A program made the translations under genes and the position numbers. The notes beneath the pieces were generated by a model. It ran no database searches, was not told the DNA's origin, and was given only the letters and a program-made list of their open reading frames with translations. Positions 1-8,427 of a stretch of DNA of 64,000 bases are shown piece by piece. Numbering within the stretch: position 1 is the stretch's first letter; every line of letters begins with the position of its first letter. Source of the stretch: Dyadobacter linearis (GTDB taxonomy: Bacteria > Bacteroidota > Bacteroidia > Cytophagales > Spirosomataceae); the NCBI RefSeq assembly GCF_907165045.1, contig NZ_CAJRAU010000001.1, positions 1-64,000 of the forward strand, written 5' to 3'.

Positions 1-11
1 AGGTCTATTGG

Positions 12-59
12 CCATTCCATAAGCGGTTAGGTAATACGTACCTAAACTTATAGGAATGG
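12..59. terminator. 48-nt imperfect palindrome near the IS end
   Basis: The arms CCATTCC (12-18) and GGAATGG (53-59), TAAG (20-23) and CTTA (47-50), and TTAGGTA (27-33) and TACCTAA (39-45) nest into one long hairpin with a 5-nt loop. It sits between the off-window body of the element and its repeated end. It is most likely a transcription terminator or insulator of the IS genes, but there is no clear U-run, so the role is inferred. Confidence 0.4.
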
Positions 60-80
60 GGCGGTTAAACTCTCTGCTCA

Positions 81-270
81 GTGGCGTACTTTGCCAAGGA
101 ATAAGTGGCGTACTTTCAAGAGGAATCCATGCTTTTACGGGATCTCCAACCTGGAATCCAATACAGAAGGCCTCTCAAAAACCGCAACTTTCATCAGATC
201 GGTGGCGTACTTTGCGCAGGAATAATTGGCGTCATTTCAGAGGAATCGTGGAGTACTTTGGAGAGGAATA
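81..270. repeat. Five-copy IS-end repeat (21-23 bp units)
   Basis: Two tandem units (81-126) and three tandem units (202-270) share the core GTGGCGTACTTT and end in AGGAAT(A). A 75-bp spacer separates the two blocks. The fourth unit has GTCATTT in place of GTACTTT and the fifth has GGAGTACTTT. They are interpreted as transposase binding sites of the IS21-like element. The spacing is too irregular for a CRISPR array. Confidence 0.75.
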
Positions 271-1522
271 TCCACTTGGCGACTGAGAACGGCATTGCCA
301 CCTCTAAACCAATTGCATCAATAATTGGTTTAAGCGACTCGAGCTGGTTATTGATTTTACCGGATGTAATTTTTTCCGCGGTAGTTCCATTGTCCTTTGT
401 ATTAAGCACAAGTCTAACACGGTGCAACTTTGAAGTATCAATAAGATAAGGAGAGTGAGTAGAATATATTATCTGATTCTTATGTGAAAGCTCTTCAAAC
501 ACTTTAATCATATCTGATTGAGCTTTGGAATGCAAATACATTCCCGGTTCATCAAAAAGTATTATTAGTTTTCTTTCACCTTTATTCTCAGCCTTTAACT
601 GTAAATAAAAGGACAAGAACCACTTAAAACCCTGAGACCTTTTTTCAACTGGCAAATATTCACCCTTTTTCGTTTCTACATAGAATTTCAAATAAGAGGC
701 ACCGGATTCGTCTCGGTAGTATTTTACGTGAACCTTTGCACCGGCACCTTCGCCGATTCGTTGTTTCCACTTTTCGTTAAACTCAGCAGTCAACGTTTCA
801 TGATAGCTGGTTTGAGTAGTTTCTCTTCGACCATCGGACAGGCTGTCCAACTTAATAAAATCAGCACCCAGGATCGTTTCTACATTTTTAACAGCTTGAT
901 AACCCTTTGTTGAAGAACCCCCAGATTTAAATTCGGATAGGAGAATTTTATTTGGTAAAATATCGCAAAAATCATCAAAAAATAAATTGTAAGGTGTCAG
1001 GGAGACAAGCACTTTGATGATCTCTTGCAAAGTGTCGTCAACATCAAAAATCTCAATTTCATCTTTGTCAATTTCTCCCTTTTTGACCTTCTCATTCCAA
1101 ATTTTACTTTCCCCATTAACGTTTTGGATAATTTCCATGATCTTGTCTGCGGCCATAATTTCAATGGACGAGACTAATTTTGTCTTTTCTCCAAGTTTTT
1201 TGGTCAGGCGTAACTCACCGAGGTTTAGATAGTAATTCCATATATTAGAGGTTAGATCATCGTTATCCATCGCTCTGAATCTCTTTGTGTCCTCAACTAT
1301 GTCACAATAAACACAAGTAATGGTTGGTGTGGAGTCGTCTTCACGAACACTATCCAAATCGATTGTTTCATTTTCGAAGTCTCTAATCGCTTGTAAAATT
1401 GAGCTTTTACCGGATTCATTCTGCCCAGCCAAAACTGTAATCCCATCGTTCTCTGAAAGGCGGCATTCACCGCTATCTATTATAGATTTGTAATTTTGGA
1501 TTCGGAAAGATTTTAGTCTCAT
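194..1522 (-). pseudogene. OLD-like AAA ATPase, C-terminus replaced by IS sequence
   Basis: This is an ABC/RecF-type ATPase of the OLD (AAA_15/AAA_21) group, usually found in phage-defence systems. Walker A (GQNESGKSS) is at residues ~33-41, Walker B with FDEP at ~323-326, and the switch histidine STHSP at ~355. Start 1522 is preferred over 1585 because family similarity begins at MRLKSFRIQNYKS, and 1585 would overlap the upstream gene. After about residue 415 the frame enters the IS repeats and stops at 194, so the expected C-terminal Toprim nuclease part is missing. The ATPase core is intact, but the protein is probably not functional as an OLD nuclease. It lies 52 bp after an AbiJ/HEPN gene and was probably co-transcribed with it. 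Confidence 0.75.
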
Positions 1523-1574
1523 GTTGATTTCTTTAAATTTATCCCGACTAAGCTTTAATATCGAATTTAGAATA

Positions 1575-2426
1575 CTAAAAAACAATTTTAGCTTTCAAAT
1601 AACTGATAAAAGCCGAACATGAAACTAACATGAACCTGGCGTCTTCCAAATCCACAGTCTTATCACTTTCCAATAGGGAATGCCTAATTCCTGCCGCATC
1701 GCTTGTATACCCATAAATTGCTGAAAATGCCACTTTTAAAGCTTTATGAATGTCATGCTTTTTTTCGATCTCGGCTAATGCTTTGCCTAGTGTAGCCGTA
1801 TTATCGCCAGTTAAAATAATACAAAATGCCTCAACCGATGATATGGATTCTTTGATTGAATTTCTATAATCTGGCTGTTTGCGATCTGACAATTTAGATA
1901 ATGCGCTTTTCAAATGAAGGTTTACAGAACTCCATTTATCTGTAATATTTAGTGCGCTTTCTATAGCCTGAATTTCTTCATCCGATGTAATCTGGATAAT
2001 TTCGGCCTCAATCAATCGATAACCCGCCAATTCGCGTTTAAAGGCTTGATTAGTGCTTTCAGAAAATTTACCCCTTTTGATCCTCAAATCAATAAACGCT
2101 AAAAATTCTATCAGATCATAAAGTTCATACCATTCCGCTTCAAAAAACCAATCCCTCAGGAAATGCATAAAACCTTCTGTGGAAACTCTCGTAGAATTAT
2201 AATAAGTAGCAATTGTATCGACAGGAAATTTGTAGAACTCCTTCCATAAATGCTTACATACATTTCCTAGTTCTGTTTCATCATCTGTGTAAGCAGAATT
2301 ATTGAATTGCTCCACAAAAACTTCAAGAATAACATTCCATAATCTGTTTCTCAGCGAATCATCTATCGACTCTATTTGCAGAGAATCTCTCACAGATGTT
2401 TTGCCAATTTTTTGTGAAAATCGCAT
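1575..2426 (-). CDS. AbiJ-NTD4 / HEPN-type abortive-infection protein
   Basis: This 283-residue soluble protein begins MRFSQKIG and continues with the pattern ESIDDSLRNRLWNV, which I recognise as the AbiJ N-terminal domain 4 signature of abortive-infection proteins. The C-terminal ~100 residues are helical and HEPN-like (SSVEAFC, then GYTSDAAGIRHSLLES, then a closing SCSAFISYL). HEPN proteins of this group are suspected RNases or RNA-binding effectors; no activity can be read directly here. The gene lies between the membrane protein at 2505-3254 (78 bp upstream) and the truncated ATPase (52 bp downstream), all leftward, which suggests one defence operon. Family assignment comes from recall of the motif, not a search. 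Confidence 0.7.
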   Translation of the reverse strand: MRFSQKIGKTSVRDSLQIESIDDSLRNRLWNVILEVFVEQFNNSAYTDDETELGNVCKHLWKEFYKFPVDTIATYYNSTRVSTEGFMHFLRDWFFEAEWYELYDLIEFLAFIDLRIKRGKFSESTNQAFKRELAGYRLIEAEIIQITSDEEIQAIESALNITDKWSSVNLHLKSALSKLSDRKQPDYRNSIKESISSVEAFCIILTGDNTATLGKALAEIEKKHDIHKALKVAFSAIYGYTSDAAGIRHSLLESDKTVDLEDARFMLVSCSAFISYLKAKIVF

Positions 2427-2504
2427 ACCCTATTTGTTTGAAGCAAAGAAATGTTATCAAGTCTAATCACGATCCTGATTACAAAAATATTGAACACTAC
2501 TAGC

Positions 2505-3254
2505 CTATTTAGATGATTTGTTAAGTTCACCATATAGTTCTAATAATTTGATAGCAATGTTAGCTTTTGTTTGATCTTGTAATTGCGCTTCCTCTGGCCT
2601 GATGCTGTCAAGAATTTGCACGGACATACCGACAGCATTTATTCTCTCAAGCACAGTCACATAATCTTTTGCCTGCTGCATGGAAGATTTGAAGATTATT
2701 AAAAAAGAGCCTCCTAAAAATTCTATGAGCAAACCTGAAATTGCAGCCAATATTGCTGCATTCAGCTGAATATCTCCTAGAAATAATTTAAATATTCCAT
2801 ACCCCACTATCAAAAACCCTACGATCATTACCAAGACCGTCCATATGAAAATCCAACGAACTTGTATCAAATTGCGATTTAGATAGCTTTCCACTTTTAT
2901 TCTACCCAACTCCCATGCGGCAGTTGTCTCACTATTCTTATCTATGATTCGAGCTTCGACTTCTTTTATTTCGGCCTTTGCAACCGATTCTTCAACGCTG
3001 AGTTGGTATCCGTAGATAATCATCACGGCTAATGCTGCGATTGCTCCAATTGTCACTGCTACCGATCGATATATTTCGGCAATGAATGCAGCTTCCACAA
3101 GCCCAAAAAGAATAATAGAAATTATTATCAATACTAATGCGAAGTAGGAAAGTTTCCGAACTTCTTTGCTTCCGCTGATAACAGCCTTTGCAACCGCTGA
3201 AATAATCCCTGTTGTTGTGAGGTCAATAAAATTCATCATCATAGGAGAGTTCAT
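2505..3254 (-). CDS. Four-TM membrane protein, possible defence-island component
   Basis: The 249-residue protein has hydrophobic segments at about residues 36-57, 66-85, 133-158 and 166-195. Between the second and third is a charged stretch (ESVAKAEIKEVEARIIDKNSE), and WELGRIKVESYLNRNL comes just before the third. The charged C-terminal ~50 residues are predicted cytoplasmic. The two-plus-two helix layout with a conserved linker recalls the TRADD-N-associated transmembrane domain found in bacterial conflict systems, but I hold this only as a possibility. It is the first gene of the leftward cluster with the AbiJ-type gene and the ATPase. No function is assigned. Confidence 0.6.
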   Translation of the reverse strand: MNSPMMMNFIDLTTTGIISAVAKAVISGSKEVRKLSYFALVLIIISIILFGLVEAAFIAEIYRSVAVTIGAIAALAVMIIYGYQLSVEESVAKAEIKEVEARIIDKNSETTAAWELGRIKVESYLNRNLIQVRWIFIWTVLVMIVGFLIVGYGIFKLFLGDIQLNAAILAAISGLLIEFLGGSFLIIFKSSMQQAKDYVTVLERINAVGMSVQILDSIRPEEAQLQDQTKANIAIKLLELYGELNKSSK

Positions 3255-3654
3255 TTTAAAAGATAAGAATCAATTGAATAATTCCACTGTCTTAAATATG
3301 ACAATGAATGTCCATTTCGGAAAGAATATGATGTTAATAAACTTGGTCTCTTAAAATTACTTCCTTCTAATAACTGTTCAGACTAAAATGACGCGCAATA
3401 CTAAGTTCAGCATCCAGCGGCACGAATTCACTTAAAACCATAATTGCACTATTCCGCCAAACACCTTCCCTATCAGAAGAACTTCGCCCATCCTCCCAAT
3501 TCAAGTAAACTATTGACAACCAATACACGTTAACCAAATTGAAGGCAATAAAACACATTTACAAAACAGTAAATATTCCCCTCATTTCATAACTATTTTA
3601 ATACCACAGAAAAGCCCCTCACAGAAACACGGGGCATTGAAAACAGAAAGTACC
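3255..3654. other. Gene-poor stretch with a doubtful small ORF
   Basis: About 400 bases separate the leftward island genes from the next rightward gene. A leftward frame at 3367-3558 could encode 63 residues, ending in a plausible fragment (GVWRNSAIMVLSEF then PLDAELSIARHF), but the start region is low-complexity and there is no neighbour support. It may be the remnant of a longer gene. A short GC hairpin (GCCCC at ~3614 with GGGGC at ~3631) precedes the next gene. Nothing else was recognised. Confidence 0.35.
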
Positions 3655-4026
3655 ATGATACAAATACAAAAACACACAAAACAGGACAAGTCGAAAAGCC
3701 AGTCTCAGGAGTTTACAAAAAACCGTTACTCCGTACTATATACGCTGAAAGGTCAGTACCACCACGTAGGCTGCTCGTCGCAGGAAGAGGCGCAATATGT
3801 GCTGGGAACCCAGATGACAGACGGCAACCGCATTCCAATTGGCATCTACGATTCGAAAAACGATACTTTTGAATTCGAAATGATCGGAGAATACTTCCAC
3901 AGCCAAGACCCAACAAGCGCCCAGCAGGAACGGTTGCATGAGGTTCTGACAGTTTCGCGTTCGCTGAGAAGAAGAGACGGAAGCTGGCACCCTGAGGTGC
4001 TGGGAAGAGCGAGTTTTTTTGCTTGA
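3655..4026 (+). CDS. Hypothetical small soluble protein
   Basis: I do not recognise a family. The ATG at 3655 is chosen over the in-frame TTG at 3637, giving 123 residues. The N-terminus is rich in K, Q and S (residues 1-25). A compact segment follows (RYSVLYTLKGQYHHVGCSS) and then EEAQYVLGTQM, which together resemble a small beta-hairpin/helix fold. The C-terminus is basic (RSLRRRDGSWHPEVLGR). It has no signal peptide or membrane segment. It converges with the broken PIN gene, whose end is 19 bp away. Confidence 0.6.
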   Translation: MIQIQKHTKQDKSKSQSQEFTKNRYSVLYTLKGQYHHVGCSSQEEAQYVLGTQMTDGNRIPIGIYDSKNDTFEFEMIGEYFHSQDPTSAQQERLHEVLTVSRSLRRRDGSWHPEVLGRASFFA

Positions 4027-4044
4027 AGTGACCGAGGCCGGATT

Positions 4045-4462
4045 TCAAACCGTCCTGTAATTTTCCCAATATTCCATTGGGCTGACAATACTGGTGCTCT
4101 GATAGGCTGGAAAGGTAAAATCCGTGCTATTTCCGGTAATGATAAAGTTGGCAGAGCATTCTTCTGCCAACTCTAAAACCATATTGTCATCCTTGTCGGA
4201 AATGAGCGATTTTGGTGCTTGGAATATACATTTTTCCCTGGGAAGCAATATTCGCAAGCAGCGATTCAGCGCGGACGAAGAAATCAGGAAACCTCGAAAA
4301 TTTTTGGCGGGCGAGAACTTCGAAATACTCCGCCAACAAGTCATCCGATAGACAAAGCTGGAATTGACCCTCAACGAAAAGATCGTAGATAATTAGGTGA
4401 GGATAGCTGCGCTGTATTAGTGCCGAGACAATTACATTGGTATCAATGACGATTTTTTGCAT
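4045..4462 (-). pseudogene. PIN-domain toxin (COG1569 type), frameshifted
   Basis: The first frame starts at 4462 with MQKIVIDTNVIVSAL, the PIN opening with its acidic residue, and runs to about residue 85. The rest of the domain (ISDKDDNMVLELAE, then ANFIITGNSTDF, then the closing SPMEYWENY) continues one frame over and stops at 4045. The shift falls at an A-run (4210-4213 on the plus strand); AAA in place of AAAA restores one continuous protein of about 138 residues. So a single-base insertion, or a sequencing error, breaks the gene. Intact members are RNase toxins of type II systems. Its antitoxin overlaps the start by 20 bp. Confidence 0.8.
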
Positions 4463-4670
4463 TCCTAACCGCTTTAACCTCGTCTGTTATTTCTTCCATA
4501 GACATCGCGGAAATCCCGTATTTCTCTGCCAATGCTACTGATTTATTGAGATTTTGTCGAGTTAGTTCTTTGCTTACTAATTCAAGGAAGTCTGCAAAAG
4601 ACAAGGATTCTTCTTTGAGCCCAAACTTGCTGTACTCGTTGTCGGATATGGAAATGCTTAATGTGCGCAT
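4443..4670 (-). CDS. Antitoxin partner of the PIN toxin
   Basis: This is a small protein of about 75 residues, starting at MRTLSISISDNEYSKFGL. The longer in-frame start at 4736 adds 22 residues with no family character. The beta-strand-like start, the helical middle (FADFLELVSKEL) and an acidic tail ending EVKAVRNAKN fit the small antitoxins found before COG1569 PIN toxins. Its end overlaps the toxin start by 20 bp, which implies translational coupling. Because the toxin is frameshifted, the antitoxin may now be an orphan. The N-terminus would be the DNA-binding part and the C-terminus the toxin-binding part, by analogy only. Confidence 0.65.
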   Translation of the reverse strand: MRTLSISISDNEYSKFGLKEESLSFADFLELVSKELTRQNLNKSVALAEKYGISAMSMEEITDEVKAVRNAKNRH

Positions 4671-4932
4671 ACTAAGATATTTTGGCTGGTTCTTCTGCTG
4701 ATAAGGCTCCAAATGTTTTAAAAGACCTATCGTCATGCTCTGCTTTTTCAGCTTTCAACGACTTCGATAGTATTAATCAGTGCCTCGTTACTAGGCAAGC
4801 TAGGCACCCTGAAAAAGATCAAAGTTGGTCGCGGTAATATGTTTGTCGACGATGCTCATTCGGTGAATGATTAGATGCAAGTTAGAAAATTCGCTGAAAA
4901 AATACCATTAGTAATCCCTTCGCTCGCTTCGG

Positions 4933-5709
4933 TTAAAACATAGCTCCGGTGTAAAGGCTGGACTGAATCACTTCAATTTTATAACTATATCGCAAGATCA
5001 TTTGCTCAACCAAATCGCGAAACCAGCCGGGCGCATTGGGTGCTACATAGACGGTGTTGATCAATTCTTGGAGATCAGTCTGTATCTGCAAGCCATGTTT
5101 TATTGCTTCGATTGGTTTCTTCCCTCCTTTTTCCATTAGTGCATCAAAATCAACTTCTCCGGGTTCCCATATTACCGCTCTTATTTCTCGCTCGTGCTCA
5201 AAGCTCTTCCTCTTATATACAATTGGATGCTGATCAGTGTAGTGACCTTCCGTGATATCATCAGTCTTAAAATCTATGTACTTGACTCGACCCAAATTGA
5301 TATTCCTGCCGCAATAGTTGAAGCTTTGTTTTAGCTTGGAGAAAGTAGAGCAAATTGCGACCCCTTCTGAGCTTTGCAGATACAACTTCCACATTGCAGC
5401 CGATTCGTGTTCATTTTCATGCCAGCAGTTGATAGCATATTGCAGCCGCAAATTCCGATACATATTTGACTCAGCGAGAATCTTTTCACGAGCCTCATCT
5501 ACATCGAAAAAATTAGTATATAGAGAATTTCTCTTTTGCAGAATGGCATCGGTTGTTGCGCCTTCAAAAGGATCTTCAAAATGATCCGCTCTGGTAAAAT
5601 ATAGTGAGCTTGAATCAAGCATTGATATGAATTTGGTGAAATCCATATATCTCCAAACTTTCACATTTGGATTTTCTGGTTCTGTGAAGGCGGAATGTGC
5701 TTGATACAT
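4933..5709 (-). CDS. DUF2971 domain protein
   Basis: This 258-residue cytosolic protein has the DUF2971 pattern: an N-terminal WRYMDFTKFISML and LYFTRADHFEDPFEG, then the core INCWHENEHESAAMWKLY with SEGVAICSTF. Many DUF2971 genes occur in mobile or defence islands; the biochemical role is unknown. Length is typical of the family. It ends the island side of the left arm and lies only 15 bp from the stop of the DUF1304 gene, on the same strand. The start at 5709 (MYQAHSAF) is kept because the downstream sequence is collinear with family members. Confidence 0.8.
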   Translation of the reverse strand: MYQAHSAFTEPENPNVKVWRYMDFTKFISMLDSSSLYFTRADHFEDPFEGATTDAILQKRNSLYTNFFDVDEAREKILAESNMYRNLRLQYAINCWHENEHESAAMWKLYLQSSEGVAICSTFSKLKQSFNYCGRNINLGRVKYIDFKTDDITEGHYTDQHPIVYKRKSFEHEREIRAVIWEPGEVDFDALMEKGGKKPIEAIKHGLQIQTDLQELINTVYVAPNAPGWFRDLVEQMILRYSYKIEVIQSSLYTGAMF

Positions 5710-5724
5710 CGCGTGTTGTGTATT

Positions 5725-6084
5725 CTAAAAATGCAACACCACCAAAGCCACAATCGCCGGCAGCGCCTGCACAAAAAATATCTTCCTACTGGCCGTAGCG
5801 GCGCCGTAGAGCCCGGCTACGATCACGCAGGTAAGGAAGAAAATGGCGACGTGAAATGCCCATTGACCTTCGAGAAAGAAGTACCAGATCAGCCCGGCAG
5901 CCAGAAAACCGTTGTATAATCCCTGATTGGCAGCAAGCGTTTTGGTGGGTTTAAACATTTCCGGGGCGAGGGAGCCTTTGAAAGTCTTTTTACCAAGGGT
6001 TTCCCAGGCAAACATTTCGATATACATAATATAAAGATGCTCAATAGCAACAAGGCCGACCAGAATCTTACCGAGGAGTTCCAT
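5725..6084 (-). CDS. DUF1304 small integral membrane protein
   Basis: The 119-residue protein has four membrane segments and the DUF1304 pattern: an N-terminal GLVAIEHLYIMYIEMFAWET, then NQGLYNGFLAAGL, and a final small-residue helix GLYGAATASRKIFFVQALPA. The function of the family is not established. Length and layout are typical. The region upstream of its start (6085-6238) is made of simple repeats and an inverted purine/pyrimidine tract. It lies between DUF2971 and the ThuA gene, all leftward, but the repeat block makes a shared transcript with ThuA doubtful. Confidence 0.85.
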   Translation of the reverse strand: MELLGKILVGLVAIEHLYIMYIEMFAWETLGKKTFKGSLAPEMFKPTKTLAANQGLYNGFLAAGLIWYFFLEGQWAFHVAIFFLTCVIVAGLYGAATASRKIFFVQALPAIVALVVLHF

Positions 6085-6089
6085 AGCAA

Positions 6090-6238
6090 TGATTGAATGA
6101 CTGAATGATTGAATGATTGAATGTTAAAAGTAAGAAGGGAGAAAGGAGGAATGGAGGAAGGAAAATAGTGTAAACTTCCTCCATCCTCCCTTTCCTCTCT
6201 CCTCCAAAAGCTAAAAGCCAAAAGCTAATAGCTAAAAC
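6090..6238. repeat. Intergenic repeat block: microsatellite, inverted tract, 8-mer array
   Basis: Three elements adjoin. At 6090-6123 units of GAATGATT are repeated about four times with one variant. At 6137-6160 a purine tract (core GAAAGGAGGAATGGAGGAAG) has a near-complementary pyrimidine tract at 6175-6205, giving a long imperfect hairpin. At 6203-6237 short AAAAGCTA/AAAAGCCA units repeat. No gene is evident. The block resembles a small non-autonomous palindromic element; no target duplication can be shown. Confidence 0.6.
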
Positions 6239-6988
6239 CTACTTAATACCCTTCCCAGTCGCCGCCCAATAAATGCCGCCGTACAAATGATCCAGGAAAG
6301 ATTGATCTGAATAAACCAGCCCGATGTGACCTAAACCTGTGTAAAATGCCCGGCCGCCGTCGTAGTTATGGTACCACGCCATCGGGTGTTCTGCGCCCAT
6401 TCCGGTTCCCTGGTTTGTCTTGGGATCGTACGTTTTTTCGTCTATTGTAATCAGGATTTTCAGGTCGTCGGCATTGTAGGGCTTTTTATATTCATACCAT
6501 TCATCTGTCCAGAGCATGCGTTTCGGGAAACGTTCGAGGCCGGGGAAGTTGCTGTCTTTTACGTCCAGAAAGGCAGTTTGCTGCGCCGGGTGCGTTTTGA
6601 AATACATTCCAACCATTTTCCCATACCACGGCCAGTCATATTCCGTATCCGCCGCCGAGTGGATCCCAACCCAGCCTTTTCCACTTTTAATATACTTCTC
6701 CAGAGCAGCCTGCTGCGTCTCGTTCAATACATCTCCGGTGGTATTCAGGAAAATGACGACGGCATAGTTAGCCAGATTTTTATCAGTAAAAACATCCGCA
6801 TTCTCCTGCCAGTCAACCGAAAAGTTGTGCCGCGACGCCAGATTTCTGATCCCAGAAACACCTTCATGAATAGAAACATGATGAAATCCAGCCGTTTTTG
6901 TAAACAACAAAGCCTTAAACTGCTGCGCATAAGAAGTACCCGCCGCCAGCACAACAAAAAGCAGGGTTAGTAATTTTTTTGACATCAT
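6239..6988 (-). CDS. ThuA-domain protein, secreted
   Basis: An N-terminal signal peptide (MSKKLLTLLFVVLAAGTSYA) precedes a ThuA-like domain that fills the protein: KALLFTKTAGFHHVSIHEG, then AVVIFLNTTGDVLN, GKGWVGIHSAADTEYDWPWY and WYHNYDGGRAFYTGLGH. ThuA-like proteins have a class-I glutamine-amidotransferase fold and are frequent in Bacteroidota carbohydrate loci; ThuA itself belongs to trehalose/sugar oxidation. Here it is likely periplasmic. Start at 6988 or 6985 (MM) cannot be separated. Downstream neighbours (PVC dehydrogenases, Gfo/Idh) fit a sugar-oxidation setting, by inference. Confidence 0.85.
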   Translation of the reverse strand: MMSKKLLTLLFVVLAAGTSYAQQFKALLFTKTAGFHHVSIHEGVSGIRNLASRHNFSVDWQENADVFTDKNLANYAVVIFLNTTGDVLNETQQAALEKYIKSGKGWVGIHSAADTEYDWPWYGKMVGMYFKTHPAQQTAFLDVKDSNFPGLERFPKRMLWTDEWYEYKKPYNADDLKILITIDEKTYDPKTNQGTGMGAEHPMAWYHNYDGGRAFYTGLGHIGLVYSDQSFLDHLYGGIYWAATGKGIK

Positions 6989-7092
6989 AAATTGAATTGA
7001 AGTTACTATTTCTGAAAAGTGAATTTCTGACTAGTATTAAAACAAAAACGAGGGTTAATATACTTTTGGGTGATGCTTCTGACTATGCTTCC

Positions 7093-8397
7093 TCACTCCA
7101 AAACCTTCCACAAAATACTCGTATCAAAATCCGTATAATGCACGTACTTCTTGTTCTGCATCCAAAGCAGCACGTTTTTGTCGCTTTTCTTTTTGTAGCG
7201 AGGGATTACCGGGCGGACGTTATCGAGTGTTGAGTTGCGGGTAACCGGCGTAATTTTCCAGGTTTTCCCAAAATCTTTTGTTTCGCCTTTCGAGATTTCA
7301 AAAACGTTGTCGATCTCGTGTGAAAAATAAATAATGGATGGATTCAGCGGGTCAATGGTCAGGCCGCCGGAATAGTTTTCCTCACGCTCTTTTTTATCTT
7401 CGGGAGTCTGCGGAAACCATTTTCCAGAGTCGATAATGTGGTGGTCGTTCCATTTTTTGCCGTCAAAAACTGCGTAATAGTATTGGTGTTTTTCGTTCGT
7501 AGGGTAGCGGGTATAAGCTACTACTGGCTGACCCTTTTTATTGATCACAATATCAAAAATCCAGGCTTTCCCGGTTTCAGGAGTTGCCTTATAAATAACG
7601 CTGGCGTCGGAGGGGTGAAAAGGTAGCTGACTCATTTCGGCTATTTTAGAATCGTCTGCCCGCCAGAATGCACCTTTTTCATAATAGCAATAATAAACCG
7701 AATTGAGCGGCTCCGCATTAGGGTGACCGTCGGTGAAAATGAGGTGGATTTTGGATTTTCCATCAGAAAAATACTTCACATAAGGCCGGTTGTTCGTATT
7801 CAGTTCTTTTGAAGTAATCACCACCTTCGGATCCGACCATGTTTTTCCATTATCAATAGAAGTAATCACATTTGGCTTAAAACCAACCCAGCGGCCAAAA
7901 CTGTAAATCTTGTTGCTTTCAGAACTGAGAATGAACGGATTCGCATAAGTATAAGTCTCCCTTTTGAATTTTTCCAGCAGCTCGGGCGTCTGGGGTTTGA
8001 ACACCAGCGGCTCAGAAAATGAGCTGATATCTCCCGGTGTCGACTTAGTGTGCTGGATCACGCCCATTCCGTTCTTACTGCCGCCGTGCCAGGTATATTG
8101 GGTTAAGATCTGCTGATCGGGCAATTCGAGAAAAGCGGGATTGTCGTGGTCGTCTATTTCCAGTTTGCTATACAGCGTTTTTTGCTGGATATCAGCAGTT
8201 TTCACATTCAGCGAAGCCGCTACTATATCCCCCGATTTGGTCACCCAGCCGGTCACGATATTTCCGTTTTTGGTATAAATCGCCCGCGGATCGCTGAACC
8301 AGCACCACGCTCCGTCGGTCGTTAACGCGGCCGGCTCCTGTGCAAATGCAGGAAAAGAGGTATTAAGAAGAGTTAAAAAGACAAAAAGAATGCGCAT
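7093..8397 (-). CDS. BNR-4 repeat family secreted protein
   Basis: The 434-residue protein has a signal peptide (MRILFVFLTLLN...AFAQ) and a predicted beta-propeller. It opens with DGAWCWFSDPRAIY, typical of the BNR_4 family, then shows sialidase-like Asp-box forms such as SIDNGKTWSDP (~residue 170) and TKDFGKTWKI (~390). Such proteins are secreted glycan-binding proteins or lyases; catalytic residues cannot be assigned here. It lies upstream of the ThuA gene on the same strand, 104 bp away, with which it may share a role in extracellular glycan handling. Confidence 0.8.
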   Translation of the reverse strand: MRILFVFLTLLNTSFPAFAQEPAALTTDGAWCWFSDPRAIYTKNGNIVTGWVTKSGDIVAASLNVKTADIQQKTLYSKLEIDDHDNPAFLELPDQQILTQYTWHGGSKNGMGVIQHTKSTPGDISSFSEPLVFKPQTPELLEKFKRETYTYANPFILSSESNKIYSFGRWVGFKPNVITSIDNGKTWSDPKVVITSKELNTNNRPYVKYFSDGKSKIHLIFTDGHPNAEPLNSVYYCYYEKGAFWRADDSKIAEMSQLPFHPSDASVIYKATPETGKAWIFDIVINKKGQPVVAYTRYPTNEKHQYYYAVFDGKKWNDHHIIDSGKWFPQTPEDKKEREENYSGGLTIDPLNPSIIYFSHEIDNVFEISKGETKDFGKTWKITPVTRNSTLDNVRPVIPRYKKKSDKNVLLWMQNKKYVHYTDFDTSILWKVLE

Positions 8398-8427
8398 AAT
8401 CGGAGGCTTAGATATTGCGCAAATATA

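Larger units (their letters stand above)
1..274. mobile_element. IS21-like element, one terminus (partial)
   Basis: Five related copies of a 21-23 bp unit lie at 81-103, 105-126, 202-224, 226-246 and 248-270, with the core GTGGCGTACTTT followed by AGGAATA. Clustered copies of a transposase-binding repeat near each terminus are typical of the IS21 family. The last unit is followed by CA at 273-274, which fits the TG...CA ends of that family, and exactly here the neighbouring ATPase gene loses its native C-terminus. The element body, with any istA/istB genes, lies outside the window to the left. The IS21 assignment rests on terminal architecture only, because no transposase is visible. Confidence 0.6.

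Noticed and set aside
81-270. CRISPR-like array
   Set aside because: The units are almost adjacent, have no unique spacers of regular length and end at the IS terminus.
56-449. Rightward open frames at 56-286 and 105-449
   Set aside because: They consist of the IS-end repeats and the antisense of the truncated ATPase; no family pattern and no plausible start.
194-2426. Gabija system
   Set aside because: There is an OLD-like ATPase but no UvrD-type helicase; the partner is AbiJ/HEPN-like.
3612-3635. Terminator hairpin GCCCC...GGGGC before the gene at 3655
   Set aside because: The stem is only 5 bp, there is no T-run in the right place and no gene ends next to it in either direction.
3713-4088. 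Leftward frames at 3713-4069, 3736-3990 and 3846-4088
   Set aside because: All lie antisense to the small gene at 3655 and have no domain pattern.
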